Positions 25,501 to 34,864 of a DNA stretch of 64,000 nucleotides are shown piece by piece (the stretch's first letter is position 1; every line of letters begins with the position of its first letter). Where the stretch lies: assembly GCA_041671505.1 (NCBI GenBank), contig JBAZBK010000022.1, positions 1-64,000 of the forward strand, given 5' to 3'. Position numbers and translations under genes: made by a program. The notes under the pieces are model-generated. The model was not told the DNA's origin. It did no database searches and saw only the letters and a list, made by a program, of their open reading frames with translations. Origin of the DNA: JACPDH01 sp041671505 (lineage in GTDB: Bacteria; Acidobacteriota; Thermoanaerobaculia; Gp7-AA8).

Positions 25501-25896
25501 CTTCCCGTCGGGAGTGAAGCTCGCCGGCGTGTCGTCGGCGGAGTGAAACGTGAGGCGTTTCGCCTCGCCACCCGTCGCCGGCATCACGAAGATGTCGAAG
25601 TTGCCGTAACGATCAGAAGCGAACGCGATCTCGCGCCCGTCGGGCGACCAGATCGGAGCGGAGTCGTACGCCTCGTGAACCGTGAGCGGCGTCGCCGCTC
25701 CGCCGGTCGACGGCACGCTCCAGATGTCGCCTCGGTAGCTGAACGCGATCGTTCTGCCGTCGGGCGAGATCGCGGCGGCCCGCAGCCAGAGCGCCCTCTC
25801 GGCGCCCGCGACGTCCGCGGCGGCAAACGAAGGCAGTGCAACGAAGACGAACAGCAATGCGAAGATGCAGAGTCGAGCCAGCTTCGTCGAAATCAT
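22582..25896 (-). CDS. Tricorn-type S41 protease with beta-propeller and PDZ
   Basis: The 1104-residue exported protein has a signal peptide (ending SFAAADV), then a long series of WD40/PD40 propeller blades (repeats such as ISPDGRTIAFS, WSPDGREIAFA, FSPDGKSLLYA). An unusual Lys-Glu-Asp linker follows (about residues 577-606), then a second propeller-like part, a core domain, PDZ (KVASGTVITSIDGT) and an S41 peptidase domain. The nucleophile Ser lies in MNEGNYSDAHCFP, with an RFNGGG motif before it. Tricorn proteases degrade peptides produced by other proteases. The gene follows a terminator and is transcribed alone. Confidence 0.9.
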   Translation of the reverse strand: MISTKLARLCIFALLFVFVALPSFAAADVAGAERALWLRAAAISPDGRTIAFSYRGDIWSVPSTGGAATPLTVHEAYDSAPIWSPDGREIAFASDRYGNFDIFVMPATGGEAKRLTFHSADDTPASFTPDGKSVLFSSARLDSVTNVQFPTGAQPELYSVALVGGMPVQVLSTPAIYAVWDKAGARLAYSDQKGYEMEWRKHDNSSFARDVWIWDRATNTHRRLTPAGVDDRQPVWAPGENALYYLSERSGSFNVWRLDLADPAHPVQVTTHAIHPVRFLSSSAAGDLSYTFDGEIWMRPAGASESRKLDVTAAADRRQLSVAPIDVSGEVSEFDLSPDGKEVAFVARGEVFVASVEFGTTRRITDTPGQERSVSFSPDGKSLLYAGERDGSWNVYRTDRIDPEEPAFFNATALKESAVIATPAEEFQPHFSPDGKEVAYIEERTTLKVQNLASGKSRVVLPGDMNYSYSDGDQFYEWSPDGKNFAVTFLSPTRWSSEVGIVSAAGGAPVVNLSRSGYEDVFPHWARKGEVLIWATDRHGARLQAGWPREQDVFAAFLTRKAWDRYRLDEGAYAQLTEKEKDKDKEKDKDKEKDKGKSDGKDKDKAAEKPAVKLPDPVALELEAIEDRIVRLSMHSADLADFALTPDGETLVYLARFEKGYDLWKYVPRKKEIKLLAKLDAEDSAFLRLDAEGKKAVVLADDSMVTVDLESGKSTPVKLSAKLELRSAEERAALFEHAWRQTLKKFYVESMHGVDWTGMKAAYARFLPHIENNRDFAELISELQGELNASHTGGRYRPTKNDGDATAALGIFSDPAWTGEGIRVLEVIEKSPLQKAGSKVASGTVITSIDGTTIAPGANWYPLLNRKAGKRVRLGLLDPSNGKRWEESVIPISWQDQSRLLYERWVRTRRAAVDKLSGGRIGYAHIRGMNDGAYREIFEEIFGRAVDKEAIVLDTRFNGGGNLVEALTVFLSGQVYYRSVPRGHQIGTEPGMRWTKPSIVVMNEGNYSDAHCFPTAYTELKLGQTVGMQVPGTCTSVWWERLQDKSLVFGIPEVGYIDMKGKLTENQHLDPDYPVDNDPAIESAGRDQELEKAVSVLLEKLGKK
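24079..24168 (-). repeat. Lys/Glu/Asp low-complexity linker in the tricorn-type gene
   Basis: A degenerate 6-base tandem repeat (cttgtc / cttctc) encodes alternating KDKEKD motifs over about 30 residues. It separates the two propeller parts. Such tracts vary in length by slippage. Confidence 0.8.
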
Positions 25897-26228
25897 CAGG
25901 AAATCTCCTCTATCGATGCAGTCGGGCAGGCCCCAGCGGCGCGGAGGGCGTCAATACGTCGAGCCTCCGCCCCGGCAGGCGGGGACAGCGTCCCGCGCCG
26001 CCGGGTGGCGGGTCGGATGGCACATTCACTACGGGAACGAAGGAACGCGTGGGTCACGTCGGAATCGGAGACGAGCGCGAGCCAGATCGTCGCACTACAT
26101 CCCCCGCTTTCGCCGTCGACTCTAGTTCGATCGAGGCGACACAAACAAGCGGATCGCTACACAAAAGTGACACGATTTGGAGGATTCGCGCCGCACGGCA
26201 CGATTCTCGAGTGACGGCTCGCGAATCG
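25897..26228. other. Intergenic region, no gene seen
   Basis: No protein-like frame is visible. It should hold the promoter of the tricorn-type gene (minus strand) and the 3' end signals of the phosphatase gene. No clear motif is found. Confidence 0.4.
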
Positions 26229-26957
26229 TCACTTCGGAACCGCGAGCTGCTTTTCCCCCATCCCGGTCGCGCCAGTCAGGAGGTTCGGCGGAATGTGACC
26301 GGTGTCGCCGACCGCGATGACCTTGAAGCGGCCGTCCGGCTCCACGCGGATCTGCGTGAGGCTCGCGTGCCCCACCGACATCTCGAGCCATGCCTCGGTG
26401 TCGACGCCTAACGCCTTCGTGACGAGGTAGCGCGTCACGTTCCCGTGGCAGACGATGAGCTCGCGGCGCTCGGCTCCCTTCGCGGGGACGAACATCTTCT
26501 TGAACAGCGCGTCGAGCTTCGCGGCGCACGCCGCCAGCTCCTCCGGCTTGTCGTCCTTCGTGATCTCCTTGCGACGCGTCGGCGGAGTGCACTCCTCGAG
26601 CTCGGGAACGACTTCGAACGCGACGCCGGGAAACTCGGCGGCGATCACTCTCGCCGTCTCGTTCGCCCGCGTCATCGGGCTCGAGAAGATCGCGTCGAAC
26701 TTCCCCGGCATTCCGGCGAGCCGCGCCGCGGCGAGCCTCGCCTGCGCGATGCCGATCGGCGACAGCCCGGGGCCGGGCGACGAGTCGGCTTCGTCGGGAA
26801 CGTAATGGCCATGGCGCACGAGGATGATCGTCTGCGCAGCCGGCGCCGGAGCAGGAGCAGGAGGCTCCTCGCTGCGCGCCGGCAACGCCGCCAACACGAC
26901 TGCCATGAAGGTGAGCAGCAGGATTGCATTTCGGAAAGGGTGTCGGGCGCCGTTCAT
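26229..26957 (-). CDS. Exported histidine phosphatase (phosphoglycerate-mutase-like)
   Basis: The 242-residue protein has a signal peptide (hydrophobic AILLLTFMAVVLAALPARS) and a proline/alanine-rich linker (PPAPAPAPAA). The catalytic RHG motif is in ILVRHGHYVP; the second His is in IVCHGNVTRYL. The branch-2 acid is probably in PELEECTPP. Substrate unknown. ATG 26957 is preceded by a perfect GGAGG at 8 bases, which decides the start. It is divergent from the large GYF-domain gene. Confidence 0.85.
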   Translation of the reverse strand: MNGARHPFRNAILLLTFMAVVLAALPARSEEPPAPAPAPAAQTIILVRHGHYVPDEADSSPGPGLSPIGIAQARLAAARLAGMPGKFDAIFSSPMTRANETARVIAAEFPGVAFEVVPELEECTPPTRRKEITKDDKPEELAACAAKLDALFKKMFVPAKGAERRELIVCHGNVTRYLVTKALGVDTEAWLEMSVGHASLTQIRVEPDGRFKVIAVGDTGHIPPNLLTGATGMGEKQLAVPK

Positions 26958-27131
26958 GTCGCCTCCTTGAGCTCGTCGCGCCAGAGTATCGCGCATTCGG
27001 GGTCCCCTTCGATCGGTCGCGCGCAACCGGTGGCTCGGAGCACTATCCGAAGTCAGTGCCGAAACCGTTCGATCGTCACGTTCGACCCCGTCAAGCGTCA
27101 CGGGGCGGCGAGGCCGAATCGTGAACATTAC

Positions 27132-30100
27132 GTGGTCGTGGCACTTCCTCCCGACCGCGAAGACGACAGCTGGATTCTCTGGAGGGACGGGTGTCAGTAC
27201 GGTCCTTACTCCTGGGAGCAACTCTGGCGGATCGGCGAGGACGGCAACCTCTTCGCCGACGATCTGATCTGGTCCGCCGCGCTCGGCGACTGGACCCTTG
27301 CGGCATCGATCGGCTCCCTGACCACGCTGCCCCCACCCGCGGAGCCTCCCGCCCGAGCCAATCCGCCGCGACGGCGCTCGCGCATCCCCCTCGCGCTCGC
27401 TCTCCTCCTCCTCGTCGTTGCCGGCGGAGCGGCTCTCGCCTGGTACCTGATGCGCCGTCCCGCAACCGAGATCGCCGACTACTACCCGAAAGAGGGCCCC
27501 GCCGGATCGTTCGTGATCCTCGAAGTCAGCAAGCCGATCGCGGCCGACCGTGTCGGCATCCGCTACGGCGACACTCCCCTCTCCGTCACCAGCCTAACCG
27601 ACCGATGCCTCGGCGTGCGGATACCACTCGACAAGCCGTCCGGCTCTCTTCGGCTCATCGACCGCGGCCGTGAGCTCGACTCCGTGCCGTTCGCCGTGAA
27701 GCTGCCGAAAACGACGCCGCTCCTCCGGGCGACGGTCGCGCCTTCGCCTAACGGACGGATCGTCCTCTCCGACGCCGGCCTCTCCGTGATGATCCCGGGC
27801 GGCCTCGTCAAGGAGCCGCGGACACTCTCCATCGCGCGCGTGGAGAACGCCGCGGTCTACGGCGACAACCCCTTCCAGCCCATCGACGTCGTCGACGTCT
27901 CGATCGAGGGGATGGAGCAACTGAACGATTTCGTCGAGATCGGCATCCCGTACGATCCGGCGAAGCTCGACACGAGCATTCCGGTGGAGGCGAACTTCGC
28001 CCCTGTCCGCTGGGACGAAAAGCGCAAGGCCTGGGTCGATCTCTACTACCGCGTCGACGAGTCGAAGAACACCGTCTACTTCGTCACCGACCACCTCTCC
28101 GCGTTCTGGACCGGCTTCTCGGTCGTCGGACTCGGGAAGACCGCCGCCATCGTCGGCGTGGTCGGCGGCGCGATCAGTGAGGTCGCGGAGCGCTGGGCCA
28201 ACGACAAGTACGTCTCGCGGAATCACAAGATCAGGATCCTCTACTCCGACAGGGGCCTTCGGAAGATCTTCCCCGACGCGCAGTGGAAAACGGCGATCGC
28301 GCCGGCGAGTCTCCATTCGACCGATCGATACGACCCGAAGTACTCGTACGCAGTTCAGGACATCGCGCACATCTTCGAGCAGTCGCTCGCGCGCTATGTG
28401 GACGCCGGGTTCCCCGATCCGACGCGGAAGGGCATCGGCGGCCTTCACATCTACACCCGCTACGTGAAGGTCAAGGTCGACTCGCTCTACAACTACTACG
28501 CTCAGCAGGGAGAGATGGCGCACGAGACCTTCTGGGACACGATCCACCTACCGTCGGAGATCCTGAAGCTCGAGTTCTTCGATCCCGCTTCCGGCGGTCG
28601 CGGAACGTTCGAGGAGCACTTCTCCACGTTCAAGGCGCTGCAGGCGCACGAGCTTTTCCACGTCATCCAACGCCCCTACTACGGGATCATGATCGCGTTC
28701 ACCGGGACGCCGCACAAATGGTGGCGCGAGACGACGGCGGAATGGGCCGCGCACGACCTGGCGAAGATCCCTAACAGGTCGGGATGGGAGAAGGACTCGC
28801 CGTCGATCGTTCAGCGAATCGGCCCGAAGTTCCTGCAGGTCCCGCTCAACGCCACCGGCAAGATCCCCGGCACCTGTTCCCTCGTCGGCGGGCTCGATCA
28901 CGAATACCTCGCGCCCGTCTTCGTCCGCTACCTCGTCGACGAGAAGGGATTCAGGTTCAAGGAGCTCGTCGACGCGGTCGCGACCGACCCGGGGTCCGAT
29001 CCGCTCGTCCCACTTCGCAAGCGGCTCGAGCGCTCGACAGGCCTCGCCATCGACGACCTCTACTCGGACTTCTCCATCTGGCTCATCCGGAAGTCGGAGC
29101 TGCAGCTGTCGAGCTTCGCCGATCCGACCAACGCCAACGTCGCGGCGATCCGCAGCGACACCGTCAACATCGACGAGGCGGAGACGGTGCTCAGGGTCTA
29201 CCAGACCGACGCCGGCCAGGAGGACCCCACGCGGGTCACCGTCTTCCGAACCGAGGAGGGACGCGAACGGCTGACGATGCAGGACACTCCGGTTCTCGTG
29301 ATGGACGAGTCCCATCCGGAGAACTACGAGCTAATGGGCTCCGACGGCGACATCCTCTACTTCGTCGCAGCCAACGGGTCGGCATCCGACACGAGCGTCG
29401 GCCTGACGATCGAGCGAATGAAGGACGAGAAATGGGAGAGCGTCGGCTATTCGACGATGAAGGTCGGAAGAGACGGCACGGCGTCGATCTGGGCAGTGAA
29501 GATCTCGTCAGGCGGGCTGAAGATCGATCCGGAGAAACTCGACGACGCGAAGGGCTACGAGAAGTACGAGTTCGAGGTGAAGGCCTCCGGACTTTCACCG
29601 GAGATCACGGAGGTGACGTTCGAATGGGACTTCGGCGACAACCGGAAGGCGTCGAAGGGCAAGGAAACCGCGAAGGTCGCCGATCGTGAGGCGGGCATCA
29701 CGCTCGAACACGTATACGAGCCGTCGCCTAACCTGCCGAAGGACGACTCGCCGCGGAAGTACCTGCTGAACGTCAAACTCGTCCGCGGCGGCAAGGCAAT
29801 TTCCTCGGCTGTCGCCGAGGTCACCGTGGCGAAGGCGGAGGTCGTGGCCATGCCGCGTCGCCTCACGGGAGCGCCTGGCGGCGGGTTCGACTTCGACGCA
29901 GCGGCGCGGCCTCCGGGAAAATATCGCTTCGTCTGGAAATGGCCGGGACAGGCAACTCCGCTGCAGACCGAAGGCGCGAGCTCGAAGGCCTCGATTTCGC
30001 TCGCAGATGCCGGAGAGCATCCCGTCACCGTCGAGCTCTACGACGTGAACGGCGCGCTCCTCGCGCAGGACGTGGTCGTCGCCGCGGTCGAATCCGAAGC

Positions 30101-30713
30101 AAGCGCCGAACCTGTGTCACCGCCCACTCGAGCGAGCGCCGGACGCTGGACGCTCACCAGGCAGTGGAGCGCTTCGTGGAAAGACACCCGCAACCCGAAT
30201 GCAAAGGTCGACGCGAAGGTGTCGAACGGCTCGGCGACGATCAACCTCAGCGTCCCCACCTCCATCCTGAAGAACGGCCAGTACGTCACGGTCATGGAGC
30301 CGTTCTCCTACTCCTTCAGCTGGACGCCCATGCCGGCGAGTCTGGGAGCGGAGGAGAACCGAGAGATCAAGGTCGGCATCGATTCCGTGAAAACACCGAC
30401 GACCGGCTACAACTGGTCGGCCGACATCGGCTTCTACAACGGATGGTATGAGATGAACGGCGAGCCACCGCCGGAGCCGGGCTGGATCGGCCATCTGCGG
30501 GCCGGAGGTGCAAGCTGGCAAGGCGTCGTGTCGCTCTCCGACGGAGAGGAGGCATCGACGCGACCGAGATCGGCGACTGCGATGCTGGCGCTCTGGAGCA
30601 ATCCCAAGGCGGGAGACCAGGAGGTGGTCACGCTGCGCGTATTCGGCCAGGGGATCAACCTCCGCGGCGCGACGGCCGTCTACCTCTACCACGAGTACAC
30701 GTGGCAGCAGTGA
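27132..30713 (+). CDS. Large membrane-anchored HExxH metallopeptidase-like protein with GYF_2, TIG and PKD domains
   Basis: About 1193 residues if it starts at GTG 27132; GTG 27138 is also possible. The longer open frame further upstream is only the complement of the phosphatase gene. Order: an N-terminal GYF_2 domain (WRDGCQYGPYSWEQLW), a membrane segment (IPLALALLLLVVAGGAALAW, near residue 80-100), an IPT/TIG-like domain (YYPKEGPAGSFVILEV), a folded region, then HELFH (residues 506-510) with Glu in WWRETTAEWAA (533 or 537) as likely third zinc ligand. Near residue 840 there is a PKD-like domain (VTFEWDFGDNRK). The GYF part is cytoplasmic and the peptidase part outside, by inference. Confidence 0.75.
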   Translation: MVVALPPDREDDSWILWRDGCQYGPYSWEQLWRIGEDGNLFADDLIWSAALGDWTLAASIGSLTTLPPPAEPPARANPPRRRSRIPLALALLLLVVAGGAALAWYLMRRPATEIADYYPKEGPAGSFVILEVSKPIAADRVGIRYGDTPLSVTSLTDRCLGVRIPLDKPSGSLRLIDRGRELDSVPFAVKLPKTTPLLRATVAPSPNGRIVLSDAGLSVMIPGGLVKEPRTLSIARVENAAVYGDNPFQPIDVVDVSIEGMEQLNDFVEIGIPYDPAKLDTSIPVEANFAPVRWDEKRKAWVDLYYRVDESKNTVYFVTDHLSAFWTGFSVVGLGKTAAIVGVVGGAISEVAERWANDKYVSRNHKIRILYSDRGLRKIFPDAQWKTAIAPASLHSTDRYDPKYSYAVQDIAHIFEQSLARYVDAGFPDPTRKGIGGLHIYTRYVKVKVDSLYNYYAQQGEMAHETFWDTIHLPSEILKLEFFDPASGGRGTFEEHFSTFKALQAHELFHVIQRPYYGIMIAFTGTPHKWWRETTAEWAAHDLAKIPNRSGWEKDSPSIVQRIGPKFLQVPLNATGKIPGTCSLVGGLDHEYLAPVFVRYLVDEKGFRFKELVDAVATDPGSDPLVPLRKRLERSTGLAIDDLYSDFSIWLIRKSELQLSSFADPTNANVAAIRSDTVNIDEAETVLRVYQTDAGQEDPTRVTVFRTEEGRERLTMQDTPVLVMDESHPENYELMGSDGDILYFVAANGSASDTSVGLTIERMKDEKWESVGYSTMKVGRDGTASIWAVKISSGGLKIDPEKLDDAKGYEKYEFEVKASGLSPEITEVTFEWDFGDNRKASKGKETAKVADREAGITLEHVYEPSPNLPKDDSPRKYLLNVKLVRGGKAISSAVAEVTVAKAEVVAMPRRLTGAPGGGFDFDAAARPPGKYRFVWKWPGQATPLQTEGASSKASISLADAGEHPVTVELYDVNGALLAQDVVVAAVESEASAEPVSPPTRASAGRWTLTRQWSASWKDTRNPNAKVDAKVSNGSATINLSVPTSILKNGQYVTVMEPFSYSFSWTPMPASLGAEENREIKVGIDSVKTPTTGYNWSADIGFYNGWYEMNGEPPPEPGWIGHLRAGGASWQGVVSLSDGEEASTRPRSATAMLALWSNPKAGDQEVVTLRVFGQGINLRGATAVYLYHEYTWQQ

Positions 30714-30907
30714 GCGCGATGTCCAGGCCCCGAAGCGGTCGTCGAATGCGGTTCAGTTGACCTCGCGACGGGGACTCCCGCGCACGTCAACTTCGCACGG
30801 AGCTCTCTCGCCTGCCGCGTCGCGTCTCGGATGGATGGCTACGCCGCGGAGATCGTGGGGCTGAGGCGCGACGGGAGGGAGACCGATCTCCGCGAGTGCC
30901 GCCTGCA
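30714..30907. other. Short gap with a weak open frame
   Basis: A plus-strand frame of about 65 codons follows the stop of the large peptidase gene (in frame with it) and ends in TAG at 30909-30911. It contains MDGYAAEIVGLRRDG. It could be a gene remnant or simply chance in GC-rich DNA. Confidence 0.2.
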
Positions 30908-32500
30908 CTAGTCGTTAGGCCACGCTGCCATTCTGACTTGCCATACGGCGAGAGACTCGAACTCCGCCGCCGCCGGGAACGGCGGCATTTCGACGAGAGA
31001 TGCGCCGATCGCCTCGAGGTGCGAATCGAACAGAACGATTGCATCGCCCTGTCCGTCGATCCTCGGCGCCGGCGGGTGCCTGGGGATGCGGGAGCTGCCG
31101 CCGACGTTGCGAACTACGAAGACACGGGAACCCCTCGCCAGGGCGGCGTCGACGTCCACGAGAAGTCCCTTCATCACGGCGGGATCGTCCATCGCGTTCT
31201 GGAAAAGATCGTAACGGTGCCACTCGGTGAACCTGACCGGGGGAACGGAGACTGACACCGCCGGTCCATGGTAATAGCGCCCCCAGGACACGATGCTCTG
31301 CCACGGGATCACGACGACGAGGTCGCCCGTTCGCGTCTGTGTCGTCAGCTCGGCGGCAACGATGTCGACGTTCGTCAGCCGTTCGGACGTGAACGCGATC
31401 GCGGGACCGAACGCTGCCGCGAGATGCACGACGGCCAGCACGATCACCGCAGCACGCCCCCGCACTCCCGTCACCGAACCTGCGAGCGCGTCGAGCGGGA
31501 CCGCCACGAGCAGCCCTAACGCGAGGTAATACCAGGGCGACGTGTAGTAGCCGAGCCGCAGGAGGAACACGACGTAGGCCACGGTCCCCGCGAAAAATGC
31601 GACGGCATGGTGCTCCAGGCCGGACATCGCCAACATCGTTTTTCCGCGCCGGACGAGAACGAGAATCGAAAGCAGCGCCACGGCGGCGAGAGCGACGTCC
31701 CACAGGATGATCGCGACGGGCCCCGACCCGGCATGCGCGGTCTGCCACATCCAGCTGAGCCAGACCGGCCCGATGTCGTACCGCAGGAGATCGTTCCAGC
31801 GACGCGCCTGCGTGAACATCCCGACGTACGGAACCAGCGTGACCGCGGCGATGGCGCCGACGAGAAGAGGCCGCATCACGTCGCGCACGCTCCGCGCGAA
31901 CGCGCCCCGCGTGGCGGCACCCGCGCACGACGCAAAGACGACGGCCGCGTTGAAATAGAGCAGGTGAACCGCGACGATCGAGGCCGCGGCCGCGATCCAG
32001 AACGAACGAGCGTCGCGCCGCTGACCGAGACGCCAGAGGCTCCAATACGCGAGCACCCCGAACAGAGTGCCGACTCCATAACCTCGGATCGAGTCGCCGA
32101 ACCGCACGGTGCCCGCGTCGAACACGAGCAGAGCCAGCGCCAGCAACGGAGTACGGCCGGTCATCGACCTGCCCGCGAGCCACACGGCTGCGATCAGCGC
32201 CAGCCCGATGACGACACCGAACACGCGGAGCGACAGGTCGCCTGCCGGCGCGATGATCGTCCAGCACTTCAACAGCACGAACCAGCCGATCGGAAACGAG
32301 TCGTACTCGAGGTTCTTCGCGATCCCGGACAGATCGAGCTTCGCAAGATTCAGACTGTTGACCTCGTCGCGCCAGAGCCCCCCCGATTGCGTAAGGAAGA
32401 CGGCATGAAGCACGAGCGCGGCGACCACGACGACTGCCGCGAGCAGCAGCTCGCCGCGCTCGAGCGGAGTGCGTTCCGGCCCCGACGACGATTCCGTCAC
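30908..32500 (-). CDS. GT-C fold membrane glycosyltransferase-like protein (GT39/ArnT-like)
   Basis: The 530-residue protein has about ten or more membrane segments and a C-terminal periplasmic region (after residue 400). Near the start is GGLWRDEVNSLNLA, matching the catalytic D-E site of family 39 glycosyltransferases that use polyprenyl-phosphate sugars. The acceptor cannot be told. GTG 32500 is chosen because GGGAG lies 8 bases upstream; longer in-frame starts (32695) run through polar, low-likelihood sequence. It is on the same strand as the kinase operon, 205 bp downstream. Confidence 0.75.
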   Translation of the reverse strand: MTESSSGPERTPLERGELLLAAVVVVAALVLHAVFLTQSGGLWRDEVNSLNLAKLDLSGIAKNLEYDSFPIGWFVLLKCWTIIAPAGDLSLRVFGVVIGLALIAAVWLAGRSMTGRTPLLALALLVFDAGTVRFGDSIRGYGVGTLFGVLAYWSLWRLGQRRDARSFWIAAAASIVAVHLLYFNAAVVFASCAGAATRGAFARSVRDVMRPLLVGAIAAVTLVPYVGMFTQARRWNDLLRYDIGPVWLSWMWQTAHAGSGPVAIILWDVALAAVALLSILVLVRRGKTMLAMSGLEHHAVAFFAGTVAYVVFLLRLGYYTSPWYYLALGLLVAVPLDALAGSVTGVRGRAAVIVLAVVHLAAAFGPAIAFTSERLTNVDIVAAELTTQTRTGDLVVVIPWQSIVSWGRYYHGPAVSVSVPPVRFTEWHRYDLFQNAMDDPAVMKGLLVDVDAALARGSRVFVVRNVGGSSRIPRHPPAPRIDGQGDAIVLFDSHLEAIGASLVEMPPFPAAAEFESLAVWQVRMAAWPND

Positions 32501-32705
32501 ACCCGCGCTCCCGCCGTGGCTTGATCGATCACCGCTTCGAGCAAAGGATTGACGCAGCGGCGACCGCAGGCGAGCGCCTTCGAGAACGGTGTCGACATGC
32601 GGCAATTGTAATGAAATCTCCCGCGAGGCGGCTCGACCCTCGACGCGGCAGTCGACGGGACGCGCGCAATCGGCGCGGAACACGAGCCTCCACACTGCAG
32701 ATCAC

Positions 32706-34859
32706 TCATCGCAGCGGAACGAGGCTCACCTTCCTCCTCCACGGGCTGCGGGTCTCGTCGACGATCTCGTGCGTGATCGTCCCGACGAGGCCGCGAGCGG
32801 CCATCATCCCTCCCATCACCGCCGATTCGACCGCGCCACCGAGCCCCGTGAAGATCCAGTCGCCGGCGAGCGCGAGATTCGAGTACCCGGACGTGTCAGC
32901 CTCGAGACGGAAGCGGTTCGTGCCGGGGAGGTCGAGGACGTAGCGCTCGGTCGGCGTGTAGTTCGCGCGGACGTACTGCGCCGCGAAGCGAGCCTCGCCG
33001 ACTCCGTTCGCCGGATCGAAGAAAAGCTCCCAGGCGAGTGAACCGTCGCGAAGGAGATTCGGGTAGAGACGCCCTAACTGTTCCCTGCTCCACCGGATCG
33101 CGTTCGCGCGGGCGATCGCGGTCTGCGCGGCGCCGAAGGATGGATCCTTCCCGTTCGGCATCTGCGCAGTCAGCATCGGTCCGCAGAAATAGACGACAGA
33201 CTTCGGCTCGTTCGACGGCGGCCAGTTCTCCACCGCGATGACGGGGCTCATGTCCGACCAGCTCTGGTGCGGGCTTGCGGCGCCGGTGCCCGTCGCGTTG
33301 CCACCCGCCCATCCGAGCTGGTCGACAGGCTGCGTCCACCAGAGCTGCATCGCCTGCGTCTGGATCGCGGGAAGCTTCGAGACCATCGTCCGCCAGGTTT
33401 CGTCGCGGTCAAGAATCGGCTTGCACACGCCTGGAAACGCGCCAATCGAGAGCCCGAGCACGACAGCATCGAAATCCCTGCCGGAATGGAGCTCGATCAT
33501 CTCCACGTCGTCCCAGTCGGTCCACGGATCTTCGAGATCGGCGTTCCGACGCTCGAGCTCGGCCACGTCGGCGGGATCGATCTGTTCGAATAGCGGCTCG
33601 GAGGGCCAGCTCGGCACGTTCTTCGGGCGGACGATCGGGTCGTACGTCCCGTTCTTCAAGCGGACCTGGCGCGCGACGCGGACCGTCGCGATCGACTTGC
33701 CGTCTTCGGCGGGAACGAGCGAGTCGACGCGATGAAAGAACTCGAACTTCACGCCGTTGCGCACAGAGAGCTCGTAGAGCGGCGCGAAGACGGCGTCGCC
33801 CATCCCCGACTGCATTTTCCAGAAGAGCGAGCCCTTGTAGTCGGTGAGCAGCCGGATCATGTGATGGAGTCCCATGCCGGCGCTCATCCTCGGCTTTGCC
33901 GGATCACCGTCCTCGTAGGCGAAGAAGTAATCGTAGTAGCCGCGCAGCGTCGCCGACTCGAGCGCGATCTTCGACGCGCCGTGGCGGCACAACCATTCGC
34001 GGAAGTCGAGGTCGTCGATCGCCATGTAGCCGCGGAAGAGAATGCCGTCGAGCAGCGCGCCGGCGACCATGGAGAGCCCGAGATCGACGACGATGAAAAT
34101 TCGCCTGACGACGTCGTCGAGCTCCTCCGCGTCCGAATGGATCTCGGCGAGCCACTTGCGAAACGTACGAACGGACGCGAGGAGCGAGAACTGGGCGAAC
34201 GCTCCGTGCCCCCCGCCCGTCGCGCTCATCGACCGGCTGATCGCGTGCGCCGAGCGGAGCGCCGACAACGGAGACCCGTCGAACGATCCACCCGACGAGG
34301 CGATGTGTGGCGCAACGGCGCCGAGCGACTGCATGTGAGGCTGCGTCCCGCTCGCGTCGGCCGAGGCGTTGCGGGCTGCCTCGTGAGGCCAGTCTTCGAT
34401 TGCGTCGACGACCCATCCGAGAATCCGGACGATCGAGTCGAGGAGCGAAGGGGTCGGGCTGCCGCTTCCCGGGACCTCGTCGTCGTCGGGCGGGTGGAGC
34501 GGCCACGTCACCCAGCGATCGCCGAGCTGCTCCTCCCACGCGACGAAGTTGTGCTTCTTGAAGGCGTCGTCCCAGTTTCGCAGCGGGCAATCGGCGGGCC
34601 GGCCGAGCGCGCCATAGGCCTCCTGCATCATCCGGAACGCGTTGTAGTAGAAGCCGCCCCAGACGTGAAGGCCGTGCTCCTGGATCCGCTCGCCTAACAG
34701 CGCGTTGCGGCCGCTCGCGCCCTTGCCGCCGAGCCGCCAGCCGATCTGGTGAACCGTCACCTCGAGCGCGTCCCGCAGCTCCTGAGTGTTCGAGAGGTAA
34801 TAGGCGGCCGTCATCGAGCCGCAGCCCCCGCCGAGAATCGCGACTTTCTTCTTCGCCAT
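32706..34859 (-). CDS. FAD-dependent oxidoreductase, phytoene-desaturase-like (paralogue 1)
   Basis: The 717-residue protein starts MAKKKVAILGGGCGSMTAAYYL, a Rossmann FAD-binding motif (GxGxxx). The motif EHGLHVWGGFYYNAFRMMQEA follows, typical of carotenoid-desaturase-like and hydroxysqualene-dehydroxylase-like amine oxidases. A C-terminal part GDWIFTGLGGAVESAVMGG is the second FAD-contact region. It is a close paralogue of the next gene upstream, starting 5 bp past that gene's stop. It probably acts on a hydrophobic substrate, cytoplasmic or membrane-attached. Substrate unknown. It is the last gene of a four-gene operon. Confidence 0.82.
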   Translation of the reverse strand: MAKKKVAILGGGCGSMTAAYYLSNTQELRDALEVTVHQIGWRLGGKGASGRNALLGERIQEHGLHVWGGFYYNAFRMMQEAYGALGRPADCPLRNWDDAFKKHNFVAWEEQLGDRWVTWPLHPPDDDEVPGSGSPTPSLLDSIVRILGWVVDAIEDWPHEAARNASADASGTQPHMQSLGAVAPHIASSGGSFDGSPLSALRSAHAISRSMSATGGGHGAFAQFSLLASVRTFRKWLAEIHSDAEELDDVVRRIFIVVDLGLSMVAGALLDGILFRGYMAIDDLDFREWLCRHGASKIALESATLRGYYDYFFAYEDGDPAKPRMSAGMGLHHMIRLLTDYKGSLFWKMQSGMGDAVFAPLYELSVRNGVKFEFFHRVDSLVPAEDGKSIATVRVARQVRLKNGTYDPIVRPKNVPSWPSEPLFEQIDPADVAELERRNADLEDPWTDWDDVEMIELHSGRDFDAVVLGLSIGAFPGVCKPILDRDETWRTMVSKLPAIQTQAMQLWWTQPVDQLGWAGGNATGTGAASPHQSWSDMSPVIAVENWPPSNEPKSVVYFCGPMLTAQMPNGKDPSFGAAQTAIARANAIRWSREQLGRLYPNLLRDGSLAWELFFDPANGVGEARFAAQYVRANYTPTERYVLDLPGTNRFRLEADTSGYSNLALAGDWIFTGLGGAVESAVMGGMMAARGLVGTITHEIVDETRSPWRRKVSLVPLR

Positions 34860-34864
34860 GCCTG

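Noticed and set aside
26445..27131. Upstream extension of the large GYF-domain frame
   Set aside because: This part lies opposite the histidine phosphatase gene and has no protein-like features. The GYF domain begins just after GTG 27132.
30714..30911. Open frame after the large peptidase gene
   Set aside because: Only about 65 codons, no start codon in a good place and no recognised domain; open frames of this size are common by chance in GC-rich DNA.
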